Source of the DNA: Clostridium sp.
GTDB lineage: Bacteria > Bacillota > Clostridia > Clostridiales > Clostridiaceae
Assembly: GCF_018372875.1 (NCBI RefSeq)
Contig: NZ_JAHAIF010000054.1
Location: 1-33,034, forward strand
Direction: 5' to 3'
Length of the DNA stretch: 33,034 bases
Part shown: positions 7,528 to 14,873 of the stretch, piece by piece
How the letters are laid out: every line of letters starts with the position of its first letter
How positions within the stretch are numbered: the stretch's first letter is position 1
Made by a program: the position numbers and the translations under genes
Notes under the pieces: generated by a model
The model's database searches: none
Seen by the model: only the letters and a program-made list of their open reading frames with translations
What the model was told of the DNA's origin: nothing

Positions 7528-8307
7528 TTATTTTGAAAGTATGTGATCTACCACTAGCTTTTTAGCTCTCTTACTACCAAAATCCCATACTAATTTACCT
7601 TTATCCATTTCAAGCACCTCTAAATCTAAGAAGTCTTTCATATACTCTTCATCTATATCATCTTTTTCTAACTTTTCTACCAATACTTCAACTACTAGTT
7701 CAGGTTCTATTGACTCATAAAGGTACTTTACTATATTTATGTTATCTCCAATAAAAATCTTCAAATCATCCAGATCATAATTGTTTATAAAGTGAATTGC
7801 TTCTTCACTTTTAATTATAGCTTCTCTATTTACTCTTAATGAAGGATTATCTATAAATCGTATAGCTCCCCAGTAATTATCAATAGCTCTTAGCTGCACA
7901 TTTTCAGATGGATTTTTTATATATTTAATAGAATCATAATCATTTTCAACCGCAGCAATACATAGTTCCTCACTTGGGTCTTCTATGTATTGAATTGCCC
8001 ATCCCTTTGTCTTTACAGCCTCTTCCTGCACTTTATATGATGGATTTTCTATTAATTTTAGTGAATTCCAAAGAAGTTTTACAGCCATTATTTGAAGTTC
8101 TTCTTCTAAATTCTCCATATATTCTATTGATAAAGGATTGCTTTTTATTGCTTCCTTTTTTAATTCAAAAGACGGATTATCTATAAACTTAATAGCAATT
8201 CCATTTTTCTTAACTGCTACCTCCAAAATCTCATAACTTGGATTTTCTAAGTTTTCTATAATCATTGGATTTTCTTTTACTTGTTTTAATAAAACTTTAT
8301 CTTCCAT
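7528..8307 (-). CDS. Solenoid protein of eight 22-residue repeats (DUF4116-like)
   Basis: Residues 22-197 are built from eight consecutive 22-residue units with the pattern NPSxxxxxxAVxxxxxAIxxIx (for example starting NPSYEILEVAV at 22 and NPSFELKKEAI at 44). The pattern resembles DUF4116-type helical repeats; naming it so is from memory of the pattern. The last unit is the least regular, and a non-repetitive acidic then basic tail follows (about 198-259). There is no signal peptide or membrane segment, so it is likely a cytosolic protein-protein interaction scaffold. It is the first gene of the operon with the MoxR-like ATPase and HExxH/VWA genes, which suggests that it brings substrates to that pair. 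Confidence 0.82.
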   Translation of the reverse strand: MEDKVLLKQVKENPMIIENLENPSYEILEVAVKKNGIAIKFIDNPSFELKKEAIKSNPLSIEYMENLEEELQIMAVKLLWNSLKLIENPSYKVQEEAVKTKGWAIQYIEDPSEELCIAAVENDYDSIKYIKNPSENVQLRAIDNYWGAIRFIDNPSLRVNREAIIKSEEAIHFINNYDLDDLKIFIGDNINIVKYLYESIEPELVVEVLVEKLEKDDIDEEYMKDFLDLEVLEMDKGKLVWDFGSKRAKKLVVDHILSK

Positions 8308-8385
8308 TGCTTTTCTCCCAAAATATAATATATTATAATTTTATATTATTTAATAATTATTATCAAGTAATAAAGTTAACAAATA

Positions 8386-8416
8386 AAAAGTTATTGCAAA
8401 TTTTGCAATAACTTTT
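8386..8416 (-). terminator. Terminator after the small alarmone synthetase gene
   Basis: A perfect inverted repeat, AAAAAGTTATTGCAA facing TTGCAATAACTTTTT, has almost no loop and T runs on both strands. It directly follows the stop codon at 8418 on the minus strand and separates this gene from the repeat-protein operon. Confidence 0.8.
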
Positions 8417-8417
8417 T

Positions 8418-9212
8418 CTAACTGTCTCTATACTTTTCTATATCTTTCTTTATAGCATAAAGAACATTATTTAACTCCCACACTTCTCCATCCTCAATCA
8501 ATTTATTTAAAGCCTTTTCATGCCTACTTGCTTCTAATCCTCTGCCTAAAGATGTTAATGTAAGAATACCACTCATAATATTAGATATAATATCTGACTT
8601 AACCTCAAACAACTTCTGAGCATCTTTAATTTCATCTTTAATTTCAAGCATTTCTTCATCAAGCCTAAAAGCAGCATCTGCCGCACTTTTTAGTTTATCT
8701 TTTAATTCTTTAGGTATCTGTTGTTTATACTTATAATTTAAAGAATGTTCAATTGTTGCCCAAAAGTTCATAGATAGAGTTCTTATCTGAAATTCTGCTA
8801 AAATTTCTACTGGTCCACTTGCCATATTAACAGGATACTTAATTATCATATGATAACTTCTATATCCACTAGGCTTAACATTCATTACATAATCTTTTTC
8901 ATATAATATTTGCATATCTTTTCTACCACGTAGTATTTGTACAACAGTGTCTATATCATCAACAAACTGACACATTATTCTTATTCCTGCTATATCCTCT
9001 AGCTCATATGCTACTCTATCTATAGGAATTCCAAATTTATTTACTTTTTCTAAAATACTAGATACTTCTTTTACTCTGCCTGTTACAAACTCTATAGGGG
9101 AATATTCATTTTTTCTTCTATATTCTTTTCTTATACTTTTCAGCTTTACCTTTAATTCCTCTACTGCTTGCTCATAGGGCATAAGAAAACTCTTCCAATC
9201 ATTAATAGCCAT
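8418..9212 (-). CDS. Small alarmone synthetase (RelA/SpoT synthetase domain, RelQ/YjbM-like)
   Basis: The protein has a single RelA/SpoT-type (p)ppGpp synthetase domain with no hydrolase, TGS or ACT domain. Diagnostic segments are ELEDIAGIRIMCQF, KPSGYRSYHMII and the AEFQIRT stretch ahead of WATIEHSLNYK. It would transfer pyrophosphate from ATP to GDP/GTP to make the stringent-response alarmone. At 264 residues it is longer than B. subtilis RelQ; the extra length is a C-terminal helical extension. Upstream in-frame codons reach 9245, but GAGGGTG sits 6 bases before the ATG at 9212, which fixes the start. It is monocistronic, with its own terminator and a -10 TATAAT around 9249. It is diverged from a dead DUF2225 gene. 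Confidence 0.9.
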   Translation of the reverse strand: MAINDWKSFLMPYEQAVEELKVKLKSIRKEYRRKNEYSPIEFVTGRVKEVSSILEKVNKFGIPIDRVAYELEDIAGIRIMCQFVDDIDTVVQILRGRKDMQILYEKDYVMNVKPSGYRSYHMIIKYPVNMASGPVEILAEFQIRTLSMNFWATIEHSLNYKYKQQIPKELKDKLKSAADAAFRLDEEMLEIKDEIKDAQKLFEVKSDIISNIMSGILTLTSLGRGLEASRHEKALNKLIEDGEVWELNNVLYAIKKDIEKYRDS

Positions 9213-9348
9213 AAAAATCACCCTCGTATATTCCTTCAGATACATTATATCAAAAACTTATAATATTGTAGATAACCTTTTATCTTTAATGAATTTTTTA
9301 TTATGTTATAATTTTATATATATTACAGAAATATGTAGAGGTGTGTAA

Positions 9349-10029
9349 ATGAAACAACTAGATATACTAGAACATACTTTTGATAAAATAATAACTTGCC
9401 CTGTTTGATTAAGTAAATTTGAAATCAAATGTGTAAAATCTAAATCTCCAAGAATATTATCTAAAGATAGTCACCTTTTTATACGATATAAAAGTATTAA
9501 TCCTTATTTTTATGATGTATGGATATGTAACTCCTGTGGATATTCAGCAATGAAATAGATTTTCTTAAAATAAAGGATTACCAAAAAGATTTAGTCTTTA
9601 AAAAAATAGCATCTAAATGGAAACCTAGAATATATCCAGATATTATGACTGAAGAACTAGCTATTGAAAAGTACAAGCTAACTCTTATTACTGCTTTATC
9701 TATTGAAAAGCCAAATAGCACAATAGGAATGATATTAATAAAAATATCTTGGATGTATAGATTATTAAATAATAATATAGAAGAATTAAAATATCTTTCT
9801 CAAGCATTAACTACATTCGAAAATGCCTACATTAATGAAAACTTTCCTATGTATGGACTTAATCGTGATTCACTAACTTATTTAATTGGCGACTTGAATA
9901 GGAGATTGAATTATAATGATACAGCTCTCCAATGGTATTCTAAAGTAATCACTACAATATGGTGCTTCCTATCGCGTTAAAGAACTTGATAGAACAGGTA
10001 CAGATTTAATAAAAGCCAATAGAACTTGA
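9349..10029 (+). pseudogene. Decayed DUF2225 family gene
   Basis: Translating piecewise recovers the DUF2225 pattern: CPV-x-LSKFEIKC, INPYFYDVWICNSCGYSA, then SKWKPRIYP, LSQALTTFENAY and finally GASYRVKELDRTG. Three lesions break it: an in-frame TGA at 9406-9408 exactly where the second cysteine of a CPxC zinc pair is expected; a one-base loss near 9550 (after GYSA); and a frame change near 9955 (before GASYR). The original ATG at 9349 still has an AGAGGTG ribosome binding site, and a TGTTATAAT extended -10 lies just upstream. The longest remaining frame (9645-9980) is a remnant and is not expected to be functional. Confidence 0.82.
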
Positions 10030-10034
10030 GAATT

Positions 10035-10064
10035 TTGTAAATTTTTCAAGTTTTATGTTATAAT
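10035..10064 (+). promoter_or_regulatory. Sigma-A promoter of the chemoreceptor-like gene
   Basis: TTGTAA (10035-10040) and TATAAT (10059-10064) are spaced by 18 bases, with a TG one base before the -10 (extended -10). The gene starts 40 bases downstream with an AAAGGAGG ribosome binding site. Confidence 0.65.
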
Positions 10065-10104
10065 ACATTTTACATGGATATAATGGATATAAAGGAGGAT
10101 TATT

Positions 10105-11067
10105 ATGGGACTATTTACAAATAAAAAAACTATACCCACTTCTAATGTACCAGTTGAAAATACTGCTACTGAATCAAATTCTTCATCTGTAATAACAGAT
10201 CAAGTAAAACAAGAAATTAATTCTTTAAGAGATACAAGCAATAATATTGCTTCATCCATAAATGAGGTTACTGATTCAGTAAATACTTTAAGTAATGCTA
10301 CTGTTTCTCAAAGTCAAGAGATTGATACTGCTGCAACAATACTTAGAGACTTTAGTAACAGTATGGAAAAACTAGCCTACAATGTAACAAACGTTCAAAT
10401 TAAAGTATATGATACTGATGAACTATCCAATAAAGGTATCACCTCTATTGAAAAATTAGACTCTTCCTTAAATGACTTACAAAGTGCATTTACTGTATCA
10501 AGCTCAACAGTAAATGAATTAGTATCTAAGTTAGAATCTGTTAATACAATTACTGATTCTATTAGCCAAATAGCAGGACAAACTAACTTACTATCTCTAA
10601 ATGCTGCTATAGAAGCTGCTAGAGCAGGGGAGGCTGGTAAAGGTTTCTCAGTAGTTGCAGGTGAAGTTAGAAAGCTTGCAGATAATTCTAAACAAGCAGT
10701 ACAAAGCATAACTAAAATACTTGAAGAAATTAAAAAGGATATACTTAATGCTTCCACAGCAATGAATAGAGGAAATGAAGCTATAAATATTCAACAAAAA
10801 ACCTTAACTGAAACAAAAGATAGCTTCCAATGTATAAAGTCTTCTATAGACGATGCTACTAATGAAATTAATGATTGTATAGAAAACCTTGCTATGGCTT
10901 CAGCTCAAAAGGAAGATGTATTAACTGCAGTAGAAAAAGCGAATTCTATTTCTCAAGAACATACTGCCTTAGCTGAAGAAATTGCTGCAACAATGGATAT
11001 TCAAACAAGTAACATTGAAGAATTTAATTCAACTTTAAATTCATTAGCCAAAAAAGTCGCTAAATAA
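10105..11067 (+). CDS. Soluble methyl-accepting chemotaxis-type signalling protein
   Basis: The 320-residue protein has the highly conserved hairpin tip of the MCP signalling domain ([20 protein letters not shown], then [13 protein letters not shown]) at about residues 154-192, flanked by long heptad-rich arms. It has no membrane segment, HAMP domain or recognisable ligand-binding domain; the first 40 residues are polar and low-complexity. It should form a cytosolic coiled-coil dimer that engages CheA/CheW-like partners. No che genes are in the window, so its input and output are unknown. The ATG is preceded by AAAGGAGG. An AT-rich tandem repeat and a shared terminator follow. Confidence 0.88.
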   Translation: MGLFTNKKTIPTSNVPVENTATESNSSSVITDQVKQEINSLRDTSNNIASSINEVTDSVNTLSNATVSQSQEIDTAATILRDFSNSMEKLAYNVTNVQIKVYDTDELSNKGITSIEKLDSSLNDLQSAFTVSSSTVNELVSKLESVNTITDSISQIAGQTNLLSLNAAIEAARAGEAGKGFSVVAGEVRKLADNSKQAVQSITKILEEIKKDILNASTAMNRGNEAINIQQKTLTETKDSFQCIKSSIDDATNEINDCIENLAMASAQKEDVLTAVEKANSISQEHTALAEEIAATMDIQTSNIEEFNSTLNSLAKKVAK

Positions 11068-11069
11068 AT

Positions 11070-11117
11070 ATATAAATATATCAACATATAAATATACCAA
11101 TATATAAATATATAAAT
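11070..11117. repeat. Three tandem 16-bp AT-rich repeats
   Basis: The units are ATATAAATATATCAAC, ATATAAATATACCAAT and ATATAAATATATAAAT, lying between the chemoreceptor stop codon and its terminator. They are transcribed but not translated. They look like a simple-sequence expansion; no function is evident. Confidence 0.75.
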
Positions 11118-11120
11118 AAA

Positions 11121-11145
11121 GAAGGTTTATTTCAAACCTTCTTTT
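11121..11145. terminator. Bidirectional terminator between convergent genes
   Basis: GAAGGTTT (11121-11128) pairs with AAACCTTC (11134-11141) around a five-base loop, with T-rich bases after it on the plus strand and TTTATTTAT on the minus strand. It serves the chemoreceptor gene and probably the metallophosphoesterase gene. Confidence 0.75.
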
Positions 11146-11830
11146 ATAATATCCTTTTAGGAGAAAAGTTTATAAAATCTGCTGATGTTAATATATATTC
11201 AACTCCATCAATATTTCCATTTAAAACACGTGATAGTGCCACCCCATGCAAATGACCATAAATTACTTTCTCTACATTATATTCTTTTAATATTTTTTGT
11301 ACTTCAGACTCTTGAAACTTCTCATTTGTTGGAGGGTAATGTAACATCACTATAATCTTTTTATACCCAGCGCCTTTAGCTGCATCTAAAGATAATCTTA
11401 ATCTAATTAATTCTCTTAAATATATTTTTTCATCCTTTAATGTAAATTTATCTGAGCCTGGACATATCCATCCTCTAGTGCCGCAAATTGCATAATCTTC
11501 ATATACATAAAAGTTATTTTGAAGAAACTTGGTGGTCTCATATAATTTATTTAATTTGGTTATACTTCCCCACCAATAATCATGGTTCCCTTTAGAAATA
11601 ATCTTTTTTCCAGGTAACTTATCAATCCAATCTAAATCTTCCTTACTTTCACTTGGATTCATAGCCCAAGATATATCTCCAGCAATTAAGATTAAATCAT
11701 CTTCAGTAACTTTTTCTATCCAATTATTTTTTATTTTCTCATCATGTTGTACCCACTTCTCACCAAATATATCCATAGGTTTATCTGAACTAAAAGCTAA
11801 ATGTAAATCTGATATAGCATAAATTGCCAT
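11144..11830 (-). CDS. Calcineurin-like metallophosphoesterase
   Basis: The 228-residue protein shows all the metal-binding motifs of the family in order: SDLHL near residue 7, AGDISW near 50, KGNHDYWW near 80, and YGHLHG near the C-terminal third (GxHxH). It should be a di-metal cytosolic phosphohydrolase or nuclease; the substrate is not predictable from sequence. It starts 7 bases after the stop of the FlhB-like gene and so is probably the last gene of that minus-strand operon. The link between the two is positional only. Length is normal for stand-alone bacterial members. Confidence 0.88.
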   Translation of the reverse strand: MAIYAISDLHLAFSSDKPMDIFGEKWVQHDEKIKNNWIEKVTEDDLILIAGDISWAMNPSESKEDLDWIDKLPGKKIISKGNHDYWWGSITKLNKLYETTKFLQNNFYVYEDYAICGTRGWICPGSDKFTLKDEKIYLRELIRLRLSLDAAKGAGYKKIIVMLHYPPTNEKFQESEVQKILKEYNVEKVIYGHLHGVALSRVLNGNIDGVEYILTSADFINFSPKRIL

Positions 11831-11837
11831 TAAGTAA

Positions 11838-12101
11838 TCACCTTTCTATTAGTTTATCTAAATCAGTAATATAAGCAATAACATGAGCTACAGCATCGTA
11901 TAACTCTGGTGGAATATATTCACCTACATCTACATTGCATAAAAGATCTGTAAGTTCTTTATTATAAACAATAGGAACATCATTTGATTCTGCTTTCTCT
12001 ATTATTTTATCTGCTATTACTCCTACCCCTGCTGCACTAACAACTGGTGCATCAAAACCTTGTTCATAAGTTAAAGCTGCAGCCTTTCTTCTTTGCTTCA
12101 T
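11838..12101 (-). CDS. FlhB C-terminal domain-like protein (YlqH/FlhX type)
   Basis: The 87-residue protein matches the cytoplasmic C-terminal domain of FlhB/EscU export-switch proteins (RRKAAALTYEQGFDAP near the start, then VVYNKELTDLL-like and EYIPPELYDAVAHVIAYI), without FlhB's membrane segments. The cleavage motif NPTH is absent, as in other stand-alone members: DAPV sits at the corresponding place. Such proteins are commonly encoded beside a FliK-like gene, and one lies directly upstream here (64-base gap). It may influence substrate choice in flagellar export. The ribosome binding site is GGGGG, five bases from the ATG. Confidence 0.87.
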   Translation of the reverse strand: MKQRRKAAALTYEQGFDAPVVSAAGVGVIADKIIEKAESNDVPIVYNKELTDLLCNVDVGEYIPPELYDAVAHVIAYITDLDKLIER

Positions 12102-12165
12102 GTTATCCCCCTAAAATGATTCTCTTTTATATTATATCCTTAACTCTATCTGGTCAATCAACATT

Positions 12166-13677
12166 CTAAACCTTAATATCTATTCCATTCATAGCTTTAT
12201 CGTTAAAGAACTCTCTACAACTAGCTAAGCTTATCTCTTCTTCTTTCATAGATACTTTAATATTAATATTAAACCCTAATTTCTGCAAATCATTTGATAA
12301 TTTACTCTTTGATAGTTCTAAAACCTTCATATAATTTTTATCACATTTTAACTCAACATCTAAGCTTTTATCTTTTACAGACAGGAATCCATCTACTACT
12401 CCTAAATTAATGGTTTTTACTGTTACCACTATTTTCACATCAGTTTTATCAATCTTTTTTCCATCTTTTCTATTATCCTTGATAATTAACTTACAAGGAT
12501 ATTCACTCATTTCTCTATTAATTGGAACATCTAAATAATAATACTCATTACTGATAGTATTAAACATTTTAAATTCACTTATATTATTTTTAAGTAATTG
12601 AATTACTTTATTTGCTCCTTCGCCTTCCCCTTTAGATGCTATTAAAAGTTCTTTTATTATGTCTTTTATACCATCTATCTTTTTATTAATATCATTTTTT
12701 ATAAGCTCATTTGCAGATACTATTTTTTTGTTCTCCTCTATAATAACTTCCTGTTCTAAGGTAGTTATTATATTGTTAGCAATATTATTGCCTATTAATT
12801 TATCTTCCTTACCCAATTCATTATTTAACTCAAATTTTTGAAATTTATATTCTATAACATCTTGTATCTTTCTTAGTTCTGCTTCTCCCACTTCTATATC
12901 TTTTCTAAGCAAACTACGTAAAACAATATTAACAGTATCCTTTGAAATTTCTTTTAGCTCTCTATTTTTTCCCAATACATCTTTTACTATATTTATAAAT
13001 TCTTCATCCGATAAATTATTTATCTTAGCTAAAGCAGTATTATATTCATTTGTTGTAAACTGCTCTTTTTTTCCTATTAAAATATCTTTTATAAGATCTC
13101 TTAATAAATTGTCATCTCCACCAGTCATAGACTTAAGAACTGCCAACATACTTACTTTTGCTTTTAACATATCATTAGAATCATATAACTTAGACGCTAA
13201 AGAATTATATCCTAATTTATCTTTATTTATTTCTTCACTAAAATTCTTAAGAGAGTTATCTAGATGATTTTCTCCAATTTTAGAATTTAAAATATTGTCT
13301 TCTAATTCTTTCATTTCTACTCCAATACCAGCAAAATCATTTCTTATATTATCAAAAAATTCTTTTACTGTACTTCCATTAGAACTGAATAGTTTTTTAA
13401 AGCTTTCTATATTTTCAGATGTTAATTTAATATTATTCTCCAAGAAAAACAATATTTCTTCTGGCTTCATATTCTTAAAATTAATAAAAAACTCTTTTAG
13501 GGTATTTATTATTTGTTTTCCTTGCTCACTTTCTCCGCTTATTCCTTTACTATCAATATATTTTAATATAAAATTATCAATCTCACTATTGTCAATATTA
13601 ATCTTTGTATTGAATTGCAGCAAACTCTTAAGAAAAGTTATATTTTCTCTAGTCAATGGCATATTATATTTCACCAT
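12166..13677 (-). CDS. FliK/YlqG-like protein, large C-terminal part
   Basis: The 503-residue frame begins MVKYNMPLTRENITFLKSLL, is strongly helical and charged through its middle (about 20-370), and ends in a beta-rich domain (about 380-500) that resembles FliK hook-length-control C-termini (DVPINREMSEYPCKLII, then KTINLGVVDGFLSV). Its ATG overlaps the stop of the 120-residue frame upstream, at an A7 run, and no good ribosome binding site is visible. A -1 shift on the A AAA AAA heptamer joins the two into one protein of about 620 residues, the arrangement I would expect for the family. It lies upstream of the FlhB-like gene, consistent with a flagellar export role. Confidence 0.72.
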   Translation of the reverse strand: MVKYNMPLTRENITFLKSLLQFNTKINIDNSEIDNFILKYIDSKGISGESEQGKQIINTLKEFFINFKNMKPEEILFFLENNIKLTSENIESFKKLFSSNGSTVKEFFDNIRNDFAGIGVEMKELEDNILNSKIGENHLDNSLKNFSEEINKDKLGYNSLASKLYDSNDMLKAKVSMLAVLKSMTGGDDNLLRDLIKDILIGKKEQFTTNEYNTALAKINNLSDEEFINIVKDVLGKNRELKEISKDTVNIVLRSLLRKDIEVGEAELRKIQDVIEYKFQKFELNNELGKEDKLIGNNIANNIITTLEQEVIIEENKKIVSANELIKNDINKKIDGIKDIIKELLIASKGEGEGANKVIQLLKNNISEFKMFNTISNEYYYLDVPINREMSEYPCKLIIKDNRKDGKKIDKTDVKIVVTVKTINLGVVDGFLSVKDKSLDVELKCDKNYMKVLELSKSKLSNDLQKLGFNINIKVSMKEEEISLASCREFFNDKAMNGIDIKV

Positions 13678-14033
13678 TTTTTTAATATATCTACATCAAC
13701 CTTACCTAACCCCTCTTTATCTATAACTTCTGAAAAACTATCATTAGAAGAATTATTAGTCCCTACTTCTTTCTTAATTATTTTTAACTTTAACTTTCCC
13801 TCTTCATATCCTTCAACTTGCAATTGCAAAGGAATATTTTCTTCACTTTCTATATTTCCATCTATAGTTGCAGAAAATTGCCATCCATCAGCAAGTTTTA
13901 CTGTGACTTCATTTCCTTCACCCTTGGAAATAATTCTCCCACTAAATTTTTCTCCTACTTCAAAAGTTAACTTACTTGAATATTTTTTATTATTTACATT
14001 ATAACTACTATTTACATTCCAAATTGCAGGCAT
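13671..14033 (-). CDS. FliK/YlqG-like protein, N-terminal part
   Basis: The 120-residue frame begins MPAIWNVNSS and contains a small beta-rich domain (about 22-95, including GRIISKGEGNEVTVKLADGW), like the N-terminal domain of YlqG-type proteins. Its end, VDILKKW-stop, is where the next frame begins. The minus-strand bases are TTA AAA AAA TGG TGA, so an eighth A, or a -1 slip, continues as LKKMVKYN into the 503-residue frame. Either the gene is read by frameshifting, it is translated as two coupled pieces, or it is broken by a one-base change. Ribosome binding site GAGGGA, 7 bases upstream of the ATG. Confidence 0.7.
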   Translation of the reverse strand: MPAIWNVNSSYNVNNKKYSSKLTFEVGEKFSGRIISKGEGNEVTVKLADGWQFSATIDGNIESEENIPLQLQVEGYEEGKLKLKIIKKEVGTNNSSNDSFSEVIDKEGLGKVDVDILKKW

Positions 14034-14114
14034 AATTCATTCCCTCATTCTCTATTTAATATTATATTTATCGTGCTTAAGTAGTAAATATTTAACATAC
14101 TATTATTTCTAATC

Positions 14115-14141
14115 TTTATATGATAGAATTTATTATATAAA
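14115..14141. promoter_or_regulatory. Possible operator over the BusR-like gene's -10 region
   Basis: TTTATAT (14115-14121) and ATATAAA (14135-14141) form an inverted repeat enclosing GATAGAAT, a plausible -10 box, 21 bases upstream of the start at 14162. Autoregulation is common for GntR proteins, but an AT-rich palindrome in AT-rich DNA is weak evidence. Confidence 0.3.
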
Positions 14142-14161
14142 AGTTATGTGGAGGTATCATC

Positions 14162-14791
14162 ATGTCAAGGCGAACAAATTCACCTGCCTATTTAAAGATT
14201 GCATTAGATATAGCATCAAGAATAGTAAATGGTGACTTTATTGAAGGTAAAAAACTATCTGGTCGTTCAACTCTAGTTGGCATTTATAATGTTTCTCCTG
14301 AAACTATAAGACGATCTATCGCTTTACTACAGGATATGGACGTAGTAGTTGTTGAAGAAAAAAGTGGTATAACTATAAAAAGCAAAACTAATGCTGGTTC
14401 ATTTCTTGAAAAATTTAAAACAAAAAATGAATTTGCTACAATTAAGCATGATATATATTCAATAATTGAAGAAAAAAAGGAACTTGAAAGTAAACTTGAA
14501 AATAAAATTAATGATCTTATTGAATTTGCTACCCAGCTTAGAAATGTAGGGTTAATAGTTCCTTACGAAAGCTTAGTAGAGCCTAACAGCTTAATTATTG
14601 GAAAAACCTTAGGTGAACTTAATTTCTGGAATAATACAGGTGCTACAATAATTGGAGTTAAGAGAGAAGGTAAATTGTATCTGTCACCAGGACCTTATCT
14701 TGCTATAAAAAATGGAGATATTATTGTCTATGTAGGTGAAAGTGAAGTAATTGAAAATGTAAATAACTATATAACTTCCCAGGTAAAATAG
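14162..14791 (+). CDS. GntR-type regulator with C-terminal RCK_C (TrkA-C) domain, BusR-like
   Basis: The 209-residue protein has an N-terminal GntR winged helix-turn-helix (about 8-72, with LSGRSTLVGIYNVSPETIRRSIALL), a coiled-coil linker (about 90-122) and an RCK_C domain (about 125-205, with GKTLGELNFWNNTGATIIGVKREGK and NGDIIVYVGE in separate strands). This is the architecture of BusR, the c-di-AMP-responsive repressor of osmolyte uptake in lactic acid bacteria. A c-di-AMP-sensing role in potassium or osmotic homeostasis is therefore likely, but no transporter is adjacent here and the target is unknown. GTGGAGG lies 7 bases before the ATG. The gene is divergent from the FliK-like operon. 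Confidence 0.85.
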   Translation: MSRRTNSPAYLKIALDIASRIVNGDFIEGKKLSGRSTLVGIYNVSPETIRRSIALLQDMDVVVVEEKSGITIKSKTNAGSFLEKFKTKNEFATIKHDIYSIIEEKKELESKLENKINDLIEFATQLRNVGLIVPYESLVEPNSLIIGKTLGELNFWNNTGATIIGVKREGKLYLSPGPYLAIKNGDIIVYVGESEVIENVNNYITSQVK

Positions 14792-14801
14792 ACGTAAAAA
14801 G

Positions 14802-14835
14802 GGGCTGTTGCACTAATTATTTAGTGCAACAGCCC
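14802..14835. terminator. Terminator between convergent regulator and tyrS genes
   Basis: A 15-bp perfect stem, GGGCTGTTGCACTAA facing TTAGTGCAACAGCCC, has a four-base loop. The minus-strand side continues CTTTTT, making it a strong tyrS terminator. The plus-strand side is only moderately T-rich. Confidence 0.85.
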
Positions 14836-14873
14836 ACTTCTTTATAATTTTTATGAAATCCATATAATATAAA

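Noticed and set aside
9406..9408. In-frame TGA at a conserved cysteine could encode selenocysteine in the DUF2225 protein
   Set aside because: The same gene has two further frame changes, and no SECIS-like hairpin is obvious just after the TGA, so a dead gene explains it better.
13295..14004. Plus-strand frames of 129-143 codons opposite the FliK-like genes
   Set aside because: They are antisense shadows, full of Ser, Phe, Leu and Ile, as expected from the complement of AT-rich coding sequence, and have no ribosome binding sites.
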